From an uncultured Actinoplanes sp. (lineage in GTDB: Bacteria > Actinomycetota > Actinomycetes > Mycobacteriales > Micromonosporaceae): DNA of 15,615 bases. The notes under the pieces were generated by a model. The model was not told the origin of the DNA. It saw only the letters and a program-made list of their open reading frames with translations, and did no database searches. A program made the position numbers and the translations under genes. Shown one piece after another: positions 6,674 through 13,064 of this stretch. Positions within the stretch are counted from its first letter, which is position 1, and the number at the start of each line of letters is the position of its first letter. The stretch covers positions 1-15,615 of the forward strand of contig NZ_CAKUCL010000167.1 in NCBI RefSeq assembly GCF_934643405.1. The letters run 5' to 3'.

Positions 6674-8032
6674 GTGCGCTATTACGACAACGTCGTCGAG
6701 ATCATCGGTAACACGCCCCTGGTCAAGCTCAACAGTGTGACCGCGGGTATCCGTGCCACCGTGCTTGCCAAGGTCGAATACTTCAACCCGGGCGGGTCGG
6801 TCAAGGACCGCATCGCCCTGCGGATGGTGGAGGACGCCGAGAAGGCCGGCCTGCTCCAGCCCGGTGGCACGATCGTGGAGCCGACCAGCGGCAACACCGG
6901 GGTCGGCCTGGCCCTGGTGGCCCAGCAGCGCGGGTACCGCTGCATCTTCGTCTGCCCCGACAAGGTCAGCGAGGACAAGCAGAACGTCCTTCGCGCGTAC
7001 GGTGCCGAGGTCGTGGTCTGCCCGACGGCGGTGGCCCCGGAAGATCCGCGGTCCTACTACAACGTCTCCGACCGGCTCGCCCGTGAGGTGCCGGGAGCGT
7101 GGAAGCCGGATCAGTACAGCAACCCGGCCAATCCGCGGTCGCACTACGAGGAGACCGGCCCCGAGCTGTGGAAGCAGACCGGCGGGCAGATCACCCACTT
7201 CGTCGCGGGGGTGGGCACCGGCGGCACGATCTCCGGCGTCGGGCGGTACCTCAAGGAGCAGGGCCCGGTGAAGGTGATCGGCGCGGACCCGGAGGGCTCG
7301 GTGTACTCCGGCGGCACCGGACGGCCCTACCTGGTGGAGGGCGTCGGCGAGGACTTCTGGCCCACGACGTACGACCGGAAGGTCTGCGACGAGGTCATCG
7401 AGGTCTCCGACTCCGACTCGTTCGAGATGACCCGCCGCCTCGCCCGCGAGGAGGGCCTGCTGGTCGGCGGCTCGTGCGGGATGGCCGTGGTGGCGGCGCT
7501 GAAGGTGGCGCGCGAGGCCGGCCCGGACGACGTCGTGGTGGTGCTGCTGCCCGACGGTGGCCGCGGGTACCTCTCGAAGATCTTCAACGACGACTGGATG
7601 GCGCGGTACGGCTTCCTGCACGCGGGGGACGGCGAGCCCACCGTGGCCGACGCCCTGGCGGGCAAGGACGGCCGGATGCCGCCCCTGGTCCACGTGCACC
7701 CCACCGAGACCGTGCGCGACGCGATCGACTACATGCGCGAGTACGGCGTCTCGCAGCTGCCCGTGCTGAAGGCGGAACCGCCCGTGGTGACCGGCGAGGT
7801 GGCCGGCTCGATCGCGGAGAAGGCGCTGCTGGACGCCCTGTTCAGCGGTCAGGCGCACCTGCACGACACGATAGAGCGCCACATGGGCGCGCCGTTGCCG
7901 GTGATCGGCGGCGGGCAGCCGGTGAGCGAGGCGGTGTCGCTGCTGGAGAAGTCGGACGCGGCGATGGTCCTGATCGACGGCAAGCCGGCCGGCGTACTGA
8001 CCCGGCAGGACCTGCTGGCCCACGTGTCCTAG
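6674..8032 (+). CDS. cbs: Cystathionine beta-synthase
   Basis: This is a 452-residue PLP enzyme with C-terminal CBS domains. The PLP-binding lysine is Lys44 in NPGGSVKDR. The substrate loop is TSGNTGVG (71-78), the phosphate-binding loop is GTGGT (181-185), and a serine sits at GGSCGM (near 267). The linker around 310-330 leads to two CBS motifs, at about 338-385 (VHVHPTETVRDAIDYM and on) and 396-450 (ending PAGVLTRQDLLAHV). The length and layout match cystathionine beta-synthase, as in M. tuberculosis Rv1077, rather than the shorter O-acetylserine sulfhydrylases. It condenses serine and homocysteine to cystathionine in the reverse transsulfuration pathway. The GTG start has little ribosome site of its own beyond GAGG and sits three bases after the upstream stop. 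A terminator follows. Confidence 0.95.
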   Translation: MRYYDNVVEIIGNTPLVKLNSVTAGIRATVLAKVEYFNPGGSVKDRIALRMVEDAEKAGLLQPGGTIVEPTSGNTGVGLALVAQQRGYRCIFVCPDKVSEDKQNVLRAYGAEVVVCPTAVAPEDPRSYYNVSDRLAREVPGAWKPDQYSNPANPRSHYEETGPELWKQTGGQITHFVAGVGTGGTISGVGRYLKEQGPVKVIGADPEGSVYSGGTGRPYLVEGVGEDFWPTTYDRKVCDEVIEVSDSDSFEMTRRLAREEGLLVGGSCGMAVVAALKVAREAGPDDVVVVLLPDGGRGYLSKIFNDDWMARYGFLHAGDGEPTVADALAGKDGRMPPLVHVHPTETVRDAIDYMREYGVSQLPVLKAEPPVVTGEVAGSIAEKALLDALFSGQAHLHDTIERHMGAPLPVIGGGQPVSEAVSLLEKSDAAMVLIDGKPAGVLTRQDLLAHVS

Positions 8033-8046
8033 GTGGCACCGGAGAT

Positions 8047-8072
8047 GGGCCCCCGCCTCCCAGCGGGGGTCC
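8047..8072. terminator. Terminator between cbs and the convergent protease gene
   Basis: CCCCCGC (8050-8056) pairs with GCGGGGG (8063-8069) around a six-base loop. The stem extends by one G-U pair and two G-C pairs (8047-8049 with 8070-8072). It sits 14 bases after the cbs stop and can act on both strands. Confidence 0.7.
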
Positions 8073-8101
8073 TCGACAGAGCAGCACCCCGGGCGGTGTA
8101 C

Positions 8102-9046
8102 TCAGTCCAATTCGGCCGGGACCGCGACGACGTCGACCAGAGCGTTCCGGCGCAGCAGGGTGATCGGCAGGTTCTGACCGATCGCTGGGCCGAGCATCAG
8201 CCGCTGGAGCTCCTGCACGGTCTGGATCGGCCGGCCGCCCGCCGAGATCAGCACGTCGCCCAGGTAGATGCCGGCGGTGCCGGCCGGACTGCCCGGGACG
8301 ACCTCCACCACCCGCAGACCGAGCTTCTGCCCCAGCCGGGTGGCCAGGGCCGGCGGCAGCGGTACGGGCATGCCCGCCACGCCCATCCAGGCCCGGCGGA
8401 CCCGGCCGGTGCTGACGAGCTCGCCGATGATCGAACGGGTGGTCGCGTTGATCGGCACGGCGAGGCCCAGCCCGTACCCCGCAACCGCGGTGTTGATGCC
8501 AACCACCGTGCCGGTGGAGTCGGCGAGCGCGCCCCCCGAGTTCCCGGGGTTCAGTGCGGCGTCGGTCTGAATGACGCTGTCGATGATCCGGACTCGGCGG
8601 CCGTCGCGAGCCGGCAACGACCGGCCCAGACCGGACACCACGCCCGCGGTCACCGAGCCGGCCAGCCCCATCGGATTGCCGACGGCGACCACCAGCTGGC
8701 CGATCTGCAGCTGGTCGGCGTCCCCGAGCGGAGCGGCCGGGGCGCCCGGGTTCGGCACCCGGACGACGGCGAGGTCGGACAGCGGGTCGGACCCGACGAC
8801 CTCGAAGGTGGCCTCGGTGCCGTCGGCGAAGGTGGCAGTGCCCCGGGTCGCGCCGTCGACCACGTGGGCATTGGTGAGCAGGAATCCATCGTCGGTGAAC
8901 AGGACCGCCGAGCCCGCTCCGGCGCCGCGCGGGGTGCGGACGGACAGGGCCGCGACGGAAGGCAGCAAGCTGGTGGCGACGCCGGTGACGACACGGCTGT
9001 AGGCATCGAGTGCCTCACGTTCGACACCCGTGTGTTCGGTATCCAT
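8102..9046 (-). CDS. S1C (HtrA-like) serine protease with PDZ domain
   Basis: This is a 314-residue protein if it starts at ATG 9046 (MDTEHTGVEREALDAYSRVV). The trypsin-like catalytic triad is complete: His61 in LLTNAHVV, Asp91 in LSDLAVVR, and Ser170 in NPGNSGGAL. A PDZ domain spans about 225-312 (VVPGSPAGTAGIYLGD, AGGRPIQTVQEL). Unlike typical HtrA/DegP proteins there is no signal peptide, membrane helix or long N-terminal extension. The start is uncertain: in-frame ATG 9100 and GTG 9175 exist, but none has a clear ribosome site and none adds a membrane segment. It may be an intracellular quality-control protease. It stands alone, convergent with cbs. Confidence 0.9.
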   Translation of the reverse strand: MDTEHTGVEREALDAYSRVVTGVATSLLPSVAALSVRTPRGAGAGSAVLFTDDGFLLTNAHVVDGATRGTATFADGTEATFEVVGSDPLSDLAVVRVPNPGAPAAPLGDADQLQIGQLVVAVGNPMGLAGSVTAGVVSGLGRSLPARDGRRVRIIDSVIQTDAALNPGNSGGALADSTGTVVGINTAVAGYGLGLAVPINATTRSIIGELVSTGRVRRAWMGVAGMPVPLPPALATRLGQKLGLRVVEVVPGSPAGTAGIYLGDVLISAGGRPIQTVQELQRLMLGPAIGQNLPITLLRRNALVDVVAVPAELD

Positions 9047-9270
9047 GACCAGCGCAACAACGCTCCGACCGGCCTCGATGCCACCGCGGTGTCCGCCCAT
9101 GGCGAAAACCCGTCCCGGACGGCGGGGAACCGGCTTGAAGACCTCTCGTAACAGATAGTCGCGACAGTCGCACACTCAGTCCGACCGGATTCCGGTATCG
9201 AGCGGTTGTATAGGGCGTGACGGACGTATTCCTCAGCAGTTCACTCCGGTCCAGCAAGGGGGGTCAGCCC

Positions 9271-9558
9271 ATGGTCATCGCCGACGAGGCGGTTCCGGCC
9301 AACATCGTGGACCGGCTGCTCTGGCAGGACGCCCAGCACATGCTCGGACGGCACGCCTCCGCCGGCCACGACGGGAACTGCGTCTGGTGTGGATGGCGCT
9401 GGCCGTGCGCACCGCGCCGGCTCGCCGAACGGGCCGCGGTGGCCTCCCGGCGGCCGTGGCGTGAGGCATGGACGTTGCGGCACGACCTGAACACCATCCG
9501 GGCGATGCCCCGGATGCGGGCCGGCCACACGCCCCGCAACCGCGGCCCCTTCGACTGA
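9271..9558 (+). CDS. Small protein with a CxxC-x5-C motif
   Basis: This 95-residue protein starts at ATG 9271, supported by AAGGGGGG at 9257-9264. An upstream in-frame GTG at 9217 is unlikely, because a TATAGG box at 9209-9214 would put the transcript start near 9221. The N-terminal half contains IVDRLLWQDAQHMLGRH (12-28). It is followed by Cys37, Cys40 and Cys46 in GNCVWCGWRWPC, which could bind zinc or form a disulfide, perhaps with His33. The C-terminal half is very Arg-rich (RRLAERAAVASRRPWREAW). It has no signal peptide. I do not recognise a named family; a nucleic-acid or protein adaptor role is only a guess. Confidence 0.75.
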   Translation: MVIADEAVPANIVDRLLWQDAQHMLGRHASAGHDGNCVWCGWRWPCAPRRLAERAAVASRRPWREAWTLRHDLNTIRAMPRMRAGHTPRNRGPFD

Positions 9559-9709
9559 CAACTCCATCAGGCTCCCGACGTCGCCGACAGCTTGACCTCC
9601 CCCGGCAGGCCCCGGCTCCTCAGCCCGGCGACGTCTCCCAGCGGTGATGCCGCGGCGCCCCGCCAGCGTCGCGAAGTCCCGCACCAGGACCCGCCCTTGA
9701 ACTGGTCAA

Positions 9710-9733
9710 GGACCGGCACGCCTCCGCCGGTCC
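9710..9733. terminator. Hairpin in the 9559-9818 intergenic region
   Basis: GGACCGGC (9710-9717) pairs perfectly with GCCGGTCC (9726-9733) around eight bases. Just upstream, CCTTGA-ACTGG-TCAAGG (9695-9711) is another perfect small palindrome that shares two bases with it. They lie between convergent genes and probably end the transcript of the Cys-motif gene. I see no gene in 9559-9818; the open frames there look like GC-bias artefacts. Confidence 0.5.
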
Positions 9734-9773
9734 AGCGCCTCCGGCCAGGCGCGACCCCCGGTTTGGGCGGGGC

Positions 9774-9837
9774 GGTTGGCGGGAGCGCGTGACCACAGGT
9801 TCCCCCGCAGTATCTCGGTCACGTGCTCCCGCCCACC
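9774..9837. repeat. 21-bp inverted repeat at the end of the GNAT gene
   Basis: Arms at 9774-9794 and 9817-9837 pair over 21 positions with one mismatch (9777/9834) and one G-U pair (9787/9824), around a 22-base loop. The right arm contains the stop codon and last codons of the minus-strand GNAT gene. The hairpin would form at the very 3' end of that transcript and is probably its terminator or a 3'-end stabiliser, although no T-tract follows. Confidence 0.6.
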
Positions 9838-10334
9838 AAACTCCGGCTGTACCGCAGCTGGGCCACCGGCTCCCCGTTGACCGCCTCGGTCCTCGTGGTG
9901 CCGTCCGGCCGCCAGCCGCCGCGCTCGTAGAAGCGCCGTGCCCGCTCGTTGCCCTCCAGGACCCAGAGGTGCGCCCGGCGGGCGATCTGCCGCAACTGCT
10001 CCTGCGCGGTGACCATCAGCGCCTTGCCGACCCCGGTGCCCACGTGGTCCGGCGCGACGTGGATCGCGTACAGCTCGGCGGCGTCCGGTTCCTCGCTGGG
10101 TCCCACGTAGAGGAAACCGATGACCGCGCCGTCCAGCTCGGCGACGGTCAGCCGATGGGTGTCGCGCTCCCACTTCCAGCGCTCGGCCCACCACTCGCCC
10201 AGCGCCTGCGCGCCCCCGGCGTCCAGGGCCTCCGGCGACAGGATGTGCGCATAGGCGGCGGCCCGGGACCGCTGGTGCAGCCCGCCGATGGCTTCAAGGT
10301 CAGATTCTTGCGCCGTACGCAGCAGCACGCTCAC
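9819..10334 (-). CDS. GNAT family N-acetyltransferase
   Basis: This 171-residue single-domain protein has GNAT length. Strands and helices follow the fold: LLRTAQESDLEAIGGLH at the start, AELDGAVIGFLYVG (65-78) as the central hairpin, then motif A LYAIHVAPDHVGTGVGKALM (89-107), whose HVGTGVG loop binds the acetyl-CoA pyrophosphate. Motif B is NERARRFYERGGW (129-141). It should transfer an acetyl group to an amine in the cytoplasm; the substrate is unknown. The GTG start at 10334 has no ribosome site, but a good promoter puts the transcript start on it, so it looks leaderless. It overlaps the last 35 bases of the upstream ligase-like gene in another frame. Confidence 0.92.
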   Translation of the reverse strand: MSVLLRTAQESDLEAIGGLHQRSRAAAYAHILSPEALDAGGAQALGEWWAERWKWERDTHRLTVAELDGAVIGFLYVGPSEEPDAAELYAIHVAPDHVGTGVGKALMVTAQEQLRQIARRAHLWVLEGNERARRFYERGGWRPDGTTRTEAVNGEPVAQLRYSRSLVGGST

Positions 10335-11481
10335 CCGTCGACGATATCTGCCGCCGCGGGGCTGTCATCCTGAGGCATCCACATTCGTCCATCGCACCCC
10401 GATCGCCGGTGCGCAGCCAGCCCTGAGCGTCGAACACCTTGGTCTCGTGGTCGCGGTAGTAGGCGCGCATCACGGCGACGCCGCGCGTGACGATCTCCCC
10501 GACCTCGCCCACCGCCAGGGTCGCCCGCGTGGCCGGATCCACGATCCGCACCTCGAATCGGGGGAGTGGCCGCGCGGCGGTCTCGCCCACGGCCGTGTGC
10601 GCGATGACGGACGCCTCGGGCCGGCCGTACCCGATCCCGAGCCGGACTCCTCGGGCGCGCTGGATCAGCTCCGGGTCCGGCTGCTCGCTGAGCGACACGA
10701 TCGTGAAGGCGCTGAGGTCCCGTCCCGCGTCGAGCATCTCCGCCAGCGTCGCCGGATCGGTCACCATGATCGTTCCGTGCTCCGGGTCCTCGTCCTGAAC
10801 CAGCGTGTGAACGCCGCCGGTCTGCAGCGCGCCCAGGGTGACCACACTCGTACGGGAAAGGGGCAGGTGATCGACCCACACATCGCCCGGCCGGGCGCCG
10901 ATCGCCGAGGCGTAGAGATACCCGCCGTTGATCAGCGCTCGATGCGTGAGCAGCGCACCCTTGCTCCCCGCCGTGTACTGGATCTGCGCGACGTCGTCCG
11001 CCGCCACCGGAGGCAGCCTTCGCCCGGCCGGCGCGCCGATCGAGCCGAGCGTGACAATCTCCCGTACGGCCGTCGCCGCCACCGCAGCCCGGTCGGCCTG
11101 CACGAGAAGACCCGTCGCCCCCGACCGTTTGAGGACGAACTCCAGCTCGGCGATGCCGGCCTCCCGATCGACCGGCACCAGGACGAGCCCGGCCAGCGCC
11201 GCCCCGAACTCGGCGAGCACCCGCTCCGGGGTGTTCCCGCTCCAGACGGCGACGTGCTCCCCGGGGGCGAACCGCGTCAGCAGCCCCCGGGCGGTGCTCT
11301 CGGCGTCGCGCAGCAGCTCGGCGTAGGTCCACCGCCGCCCGCTGGGCCCCTCGACCAGCGCGGTCCGCTCGGCGTTGCGATGCCCGGCAAGCCGCAGGGC
11401 TTCCCCCACCGTGTACGGCAGAAGCGGAACGGACTCGTAGGCCGGCCGATAGGCCACGCCTTCCTGATACGTCAGTGCCAT
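10300..11481 (-). CDS. Truncated, motif-damaged AMP-binding acyl-CoA ligase-like protein
   Basis: This 393-residue protein starts at ATG 11481 behind GGGAAGAGG. It follows the acyl-CoA synthetase (FadD-like) order: LVEGPSGRRWTYAELL near 42-57, GLVLVPVDREAG near 98-109, A5-like GIGYGRPEAS near 282-291, and A7 WLRTGDRGAMDECGCLRM near 355-372. Several features are broken. The A3 P-loop YTSGTTGxPKG is reduced to YTAGSKGA (169-176), about four residues short. The A5 Thr is Pro. The protein ends soon after A8 begins (STGERAAAYGARI), so the C-terminal domain with the A10 catalytic lysine is missing, and the GNAT gene occupies that position. It could be a decaying pseudogene or a binding protein without ligase activity. 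The reading frame itself is open throughout. Confidence 0.7.
   Translation of the reverse strand: MALTYQEGVAYRPAYESVPLLPYTVGEALRLAGHRNAERTALVEGPSGRRWTYAELLRDAESTARGLLTRFAPGEHVAVWSGNTPERVLAEFGAALAGLVLVPVDREAGIAELEFVLKRSGATGLLVQADRAAVAATAVREIVTLGSIGAPAGRRLPPVAADDVAQIQYTAGSKGALLTHRALINGGYLYASAIGARPGDVWVDHLPLSRTSVVTLGALQTGGVHTLVQDEDPEHGTIMVTDPATLAEMLDAGRDLSAFTIVSLSEQPDPELIQRARGVRLGIGYGRPEASVIAHTAVGETAARPLPRFEVRIVDPATRATLAVGEVGEIVTRGVAVMRAYYRDHETKVFDAQGWLRTGDRGAMDECGCLRMTAPRRQISSTGERAAAYGARI
10341..10368 (-). promoter_or_regulatory. Promoter of the leaderless GNAT gene
   Basis: On the minus strand ATGACA (10368-10363, five of six matches to TTGACA) and TATCGT (10346-10341) are separated by 16 bases. 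The -10 box ends six bases before the GTG at 10334, so transcription should begin on the start codon. The promoter lies inside the 3' end of the truncated ligase gene. Confidence 0.55.
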
Positions 11482-11529
11482 CGCCGGACCTCTTCCCACG
11501 CGCATGAGAGCTGCCACTCACACAACGCA

Positions 11530-11556
11530 TCACGGCCCGGGTTTTCACCCCCGTGA
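11530..11556 (-). terminator. Terminator hairpin after the zincin-like gene
   Basis: On the minus strand TCACGG, then GGGT-GAAA-ACCC, then a three-base GGG bulge and CCGTGA fold into a stem capped by a GAAA tetraloop. It begins about 20 bases after the stop of the zincin-like gene, in the 94-base gap before the ligase-like gene, and probably separates the two transcripts. Confidence 0.5.
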
Positions 11557-11575
11557 CGCGGTCCACAGCCGCAAC

Positions 11576-12352
11576 CTATCGGAAGTGGGGCCAGCTACGG
11601 ATTGCCGTGGCCACCGTGGGGTCCAGCCTCTCCAGCAACGAGACCACGTCGTCGAAGGCGAGCTCCGGGCCGCGCAAGGCGGCCACCAAAGCTTCCAGGG
11701 CGGATGCGCCGGAGGACTGCCACAGACGCTTCGCCAAGACCTGCAAGCCGAACTCGAACCACACGTAGTTCGAGCCGTCGCCCTCCAGACCCTGCTCCAT
11801 GCGAGCCAGGTCGCGCACCGGCCACGCGTCCGGACCCGCGGCCCAGGTGGCTTCGAAGACCGTCTCCAGCACCGGCAGCGACGACGGCTCGTTCACCGCG
11901 ACATAACCGTGCAAGCCCACATTCGCGGTCAGTTCGCGCAGCCAGAAGCCCACCGGGCCGGGCGGCCAGGACTCGCCGTGGCTCAGATGGGTCAGTTCGT
12001 GGGACACCAGCAGGTCGGCGAAACCACCCAGGTCGATCGGATCGCCGTAGACCTCGCGCAAGCCGGAGACCCGGCGGGACAGCACGGCGGTCACCGCGTC
12101 CCAGAACGGGGCCGGCTGCTGACCGACCACGATGCGGTCGCTCTCCACGTGCGGCATGCCGTACAGCGGAGTGGCCGCGACCCTGTCCCAGTCCTCCGGG
12201 CCCACCACGTACAGCGGGGGTGGCGCCGGCATGCCGACGACGGCGTCCAGCCACGCATACGTGCGTTGGGCACGCTCGGCCACCGAACGGGCGCGTTCGA
12301 CGCCGCCGTCGCTTGTCAAGACGGGAAAGGGAAAGCCCTTGAGGTCGATCAT
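11576..12352 (-). CDS. Orphan zincin-like metallopeptidase (HELTH motif)
   Basis: This is a 258-residue protein if it starts at ATG 12352 (MIDLKGFPFP), supported by a TACAGT box six bases upstream that implies a leaderless message. The zinc motif is His118-Glu119-Leu-Thr-His122 in LLVSHELTHLSHG. A plausible third ligand is Glu140 in WLRELTANVG, 17 residues after His122; a spacing of 17-18 is known in gluzincins such as M1 aminopeptidases. No signal peptide or membrane segment is visible, so it should be cytoplasmic. The N-terminal 110 residues (LYVVGPEDWDRVAATPLYG) show no other motif that I know. The C-terminus is helical (ALEALVAALRGPELAFDDVVSLLERLD). Substrate and family name are unknown. 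It is divergent from the 106-residue helical protein. Confidence 0.8.
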   Translation of the reverse strand: MIDLKGFPFPVLTSDGGVERARSVAERAQRTYAWLDAVVGMPAPPPLYVVGPEDWDRVAATPLYGMPHVESDRIVVGQQPAPFWDAVTAVLSRRVSGLREVYGDPIDLGGFADLLVSHELTHLSHGESWPPGPVGFWLRELTANVGLHGYVAVNEPSSLPVLETVFEATWAAGPDAWPVRDLARMEQGLEGDGSNYVWFEFGLQVLAKRLWQSSGASALEALVAALRGPELAFDDVVSLLERLDPTVATAIRSWPHFR

Positions 12353-12358
12353 GGGTCG

Positions 12359-12364
12359 ACTGTA
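12359..12364 (-). promoter_or_regulatory. Likely -10 box of the leaderless zincin-like gene
   Basis: TACAGT on the minus strand fits TAnnnT and lies six bases before the ATG at 12352. No Shine-Dalgarno sequence precedes the ATG, and no convincing -35 box is seen at 16-18 bases. Confidence 0.4.
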
Positions 12365-12459
12365 CGGCGGGGAATTCACGCCTAGGTGTGTAAAAGATCG
12401 ACACGTCCCGACATGATCCGCACACTGGAGATCGATGCTGCACCGCGGGAGGTGAACCC

Positions 12460-12780
12460 ATGCCGGCCTTCTACACCGAGGACGAGCGAGCCGCCTGGAA
12501 TCTTGCCGAGATGCTCACCGAGCGGGCCCGCGAGATGATGCGGGAAGCCGAGTCCGCGCTCGAGACCTGGAAGGTCGGCAAGGAGATGAACCGGCTGCGC
12601 TGCGCCCGCCGCGGGATCAGCGAGTCGGACGCCGAGATCCGCTGGGCCGAGTCGGCGAACTCGAAGAACGCCCTCACCAACAACAGCTTCCACGTCGGTC
12701 TTGCCACCATGTACTTCGGCGCCGCGTCGGCGAACTACTCGCGGGCGCTGTACCTACGCAACCGGGCCGCCCGTCACTGA
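12460..12780 (+). CDS. Small helical protein of unknown function
   Basis: This 106-residue protein starts at an ATG with a strong GGGAGGTGA site. It is probably all-helical: residues 6-37 form a long charged helix (ERAAWNLAEMLTERAREMMREAESALETW). A basic segment follows (KEMNRLRCARRGI), then a second acidic helix (SESDAEIRWAESANSKNA) and a less polar C-terminal helix (VGLATMYFGAASANYSRALYLRNRAAR). It has one cysteine and no signal peptide. The helix pair recalls small coiled-coil proteins, but I do not recognise a family. It is divergent from the zincin-like gene across 107 bases. Its stop codon overlaps the end of the convergent small secreted protein gene by seven bases. Confidence 0.75.
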   Translation: MPAFYTEDERAAWNLAEMLTERAREMMREAESALETWKVGKEMNRLRCARRGISESDAEIRWAESANSKNALTNNSFHVGLATMYFGAASANYSRALYLRNRAARH

Positions 12781-12944
12781 GCGCCGTCCTTCTTCTCCTG
12801 CTCCAGCACGGGAGACGCCGGCGGCCGCGGGTTGTCGGTCGGGGCCGCGGTGGCGGGGGTGGCGAGCGCGATGCCGAGCATGGCGCCCGCGCCGATCAGG
12901 CCGAGCCCGGCCAGCGAGACCGGACGGCGGTCACTCTTCTCCAT
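12774..12944 (-). CDS. 56-residue signal-peptide or membrane protein
   Basis: This small gene lies at the end of a long antisense open frame, but its own ATG at 12944 has a clear GGAGG site five bases upstream. The protein begins MEKSDRRPVS, then a hydrophobic run at about 11-34 (LAGLGLIGAGAMLGIALATP) ending in ATAAP, a possible AxA signal-peptidase site. A short polar tail of about 20 residues follows (DNPRPPASPV, then EQEKKDGAQ). It is either a tiny secreted peptide or an inserted membrane protein. It is divergent from the CYTH-CHAD gene, sharing 120 bases that carry a repeated GTGTCAGA (12976 and 13030). The family is unknown. Confidence 0.6.
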   Translation of the reverse strand: MEKSDRRPVSLAGLGLIGAGAMLGIALATPATAAPTDNPRPPASPVLEQEKKDGAQ

Positions 12945-13064
12945 CGATCCTCCAGATGACGACCGGCCTACGAGGGTGTCAGAGGAAGCTGAAATGAAGC
13001 TGTGCGGAACCTGCCAATCACTTTGGCCCGTGTCAGATGCCTCACCGCCGGGCACCATGAACGG

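Noticed and set aside
6296..8023. A 575-codon open frame on the minus strand
   Set aside because: It is antisense to cbs and the YkvA gene and low in complexity; it is a shadow of their codon bias.
9695..9711. CCTTGA-N5-TCAAGG as an HspR (HAIR) heat-shock operator
   Set aside because: The half-sites recall CTTGAGT-N7-ACTCAAG, but arm length and spacing differ and the site is not upstream of any gene.
9559..9818. A coding remnant in the intergenic region
   Set aside because: The frames at 9592-9792 and 9241-9684 have no ribosome site, domain or convincing codon use; the region is better explained by hairpins between convergent genes.
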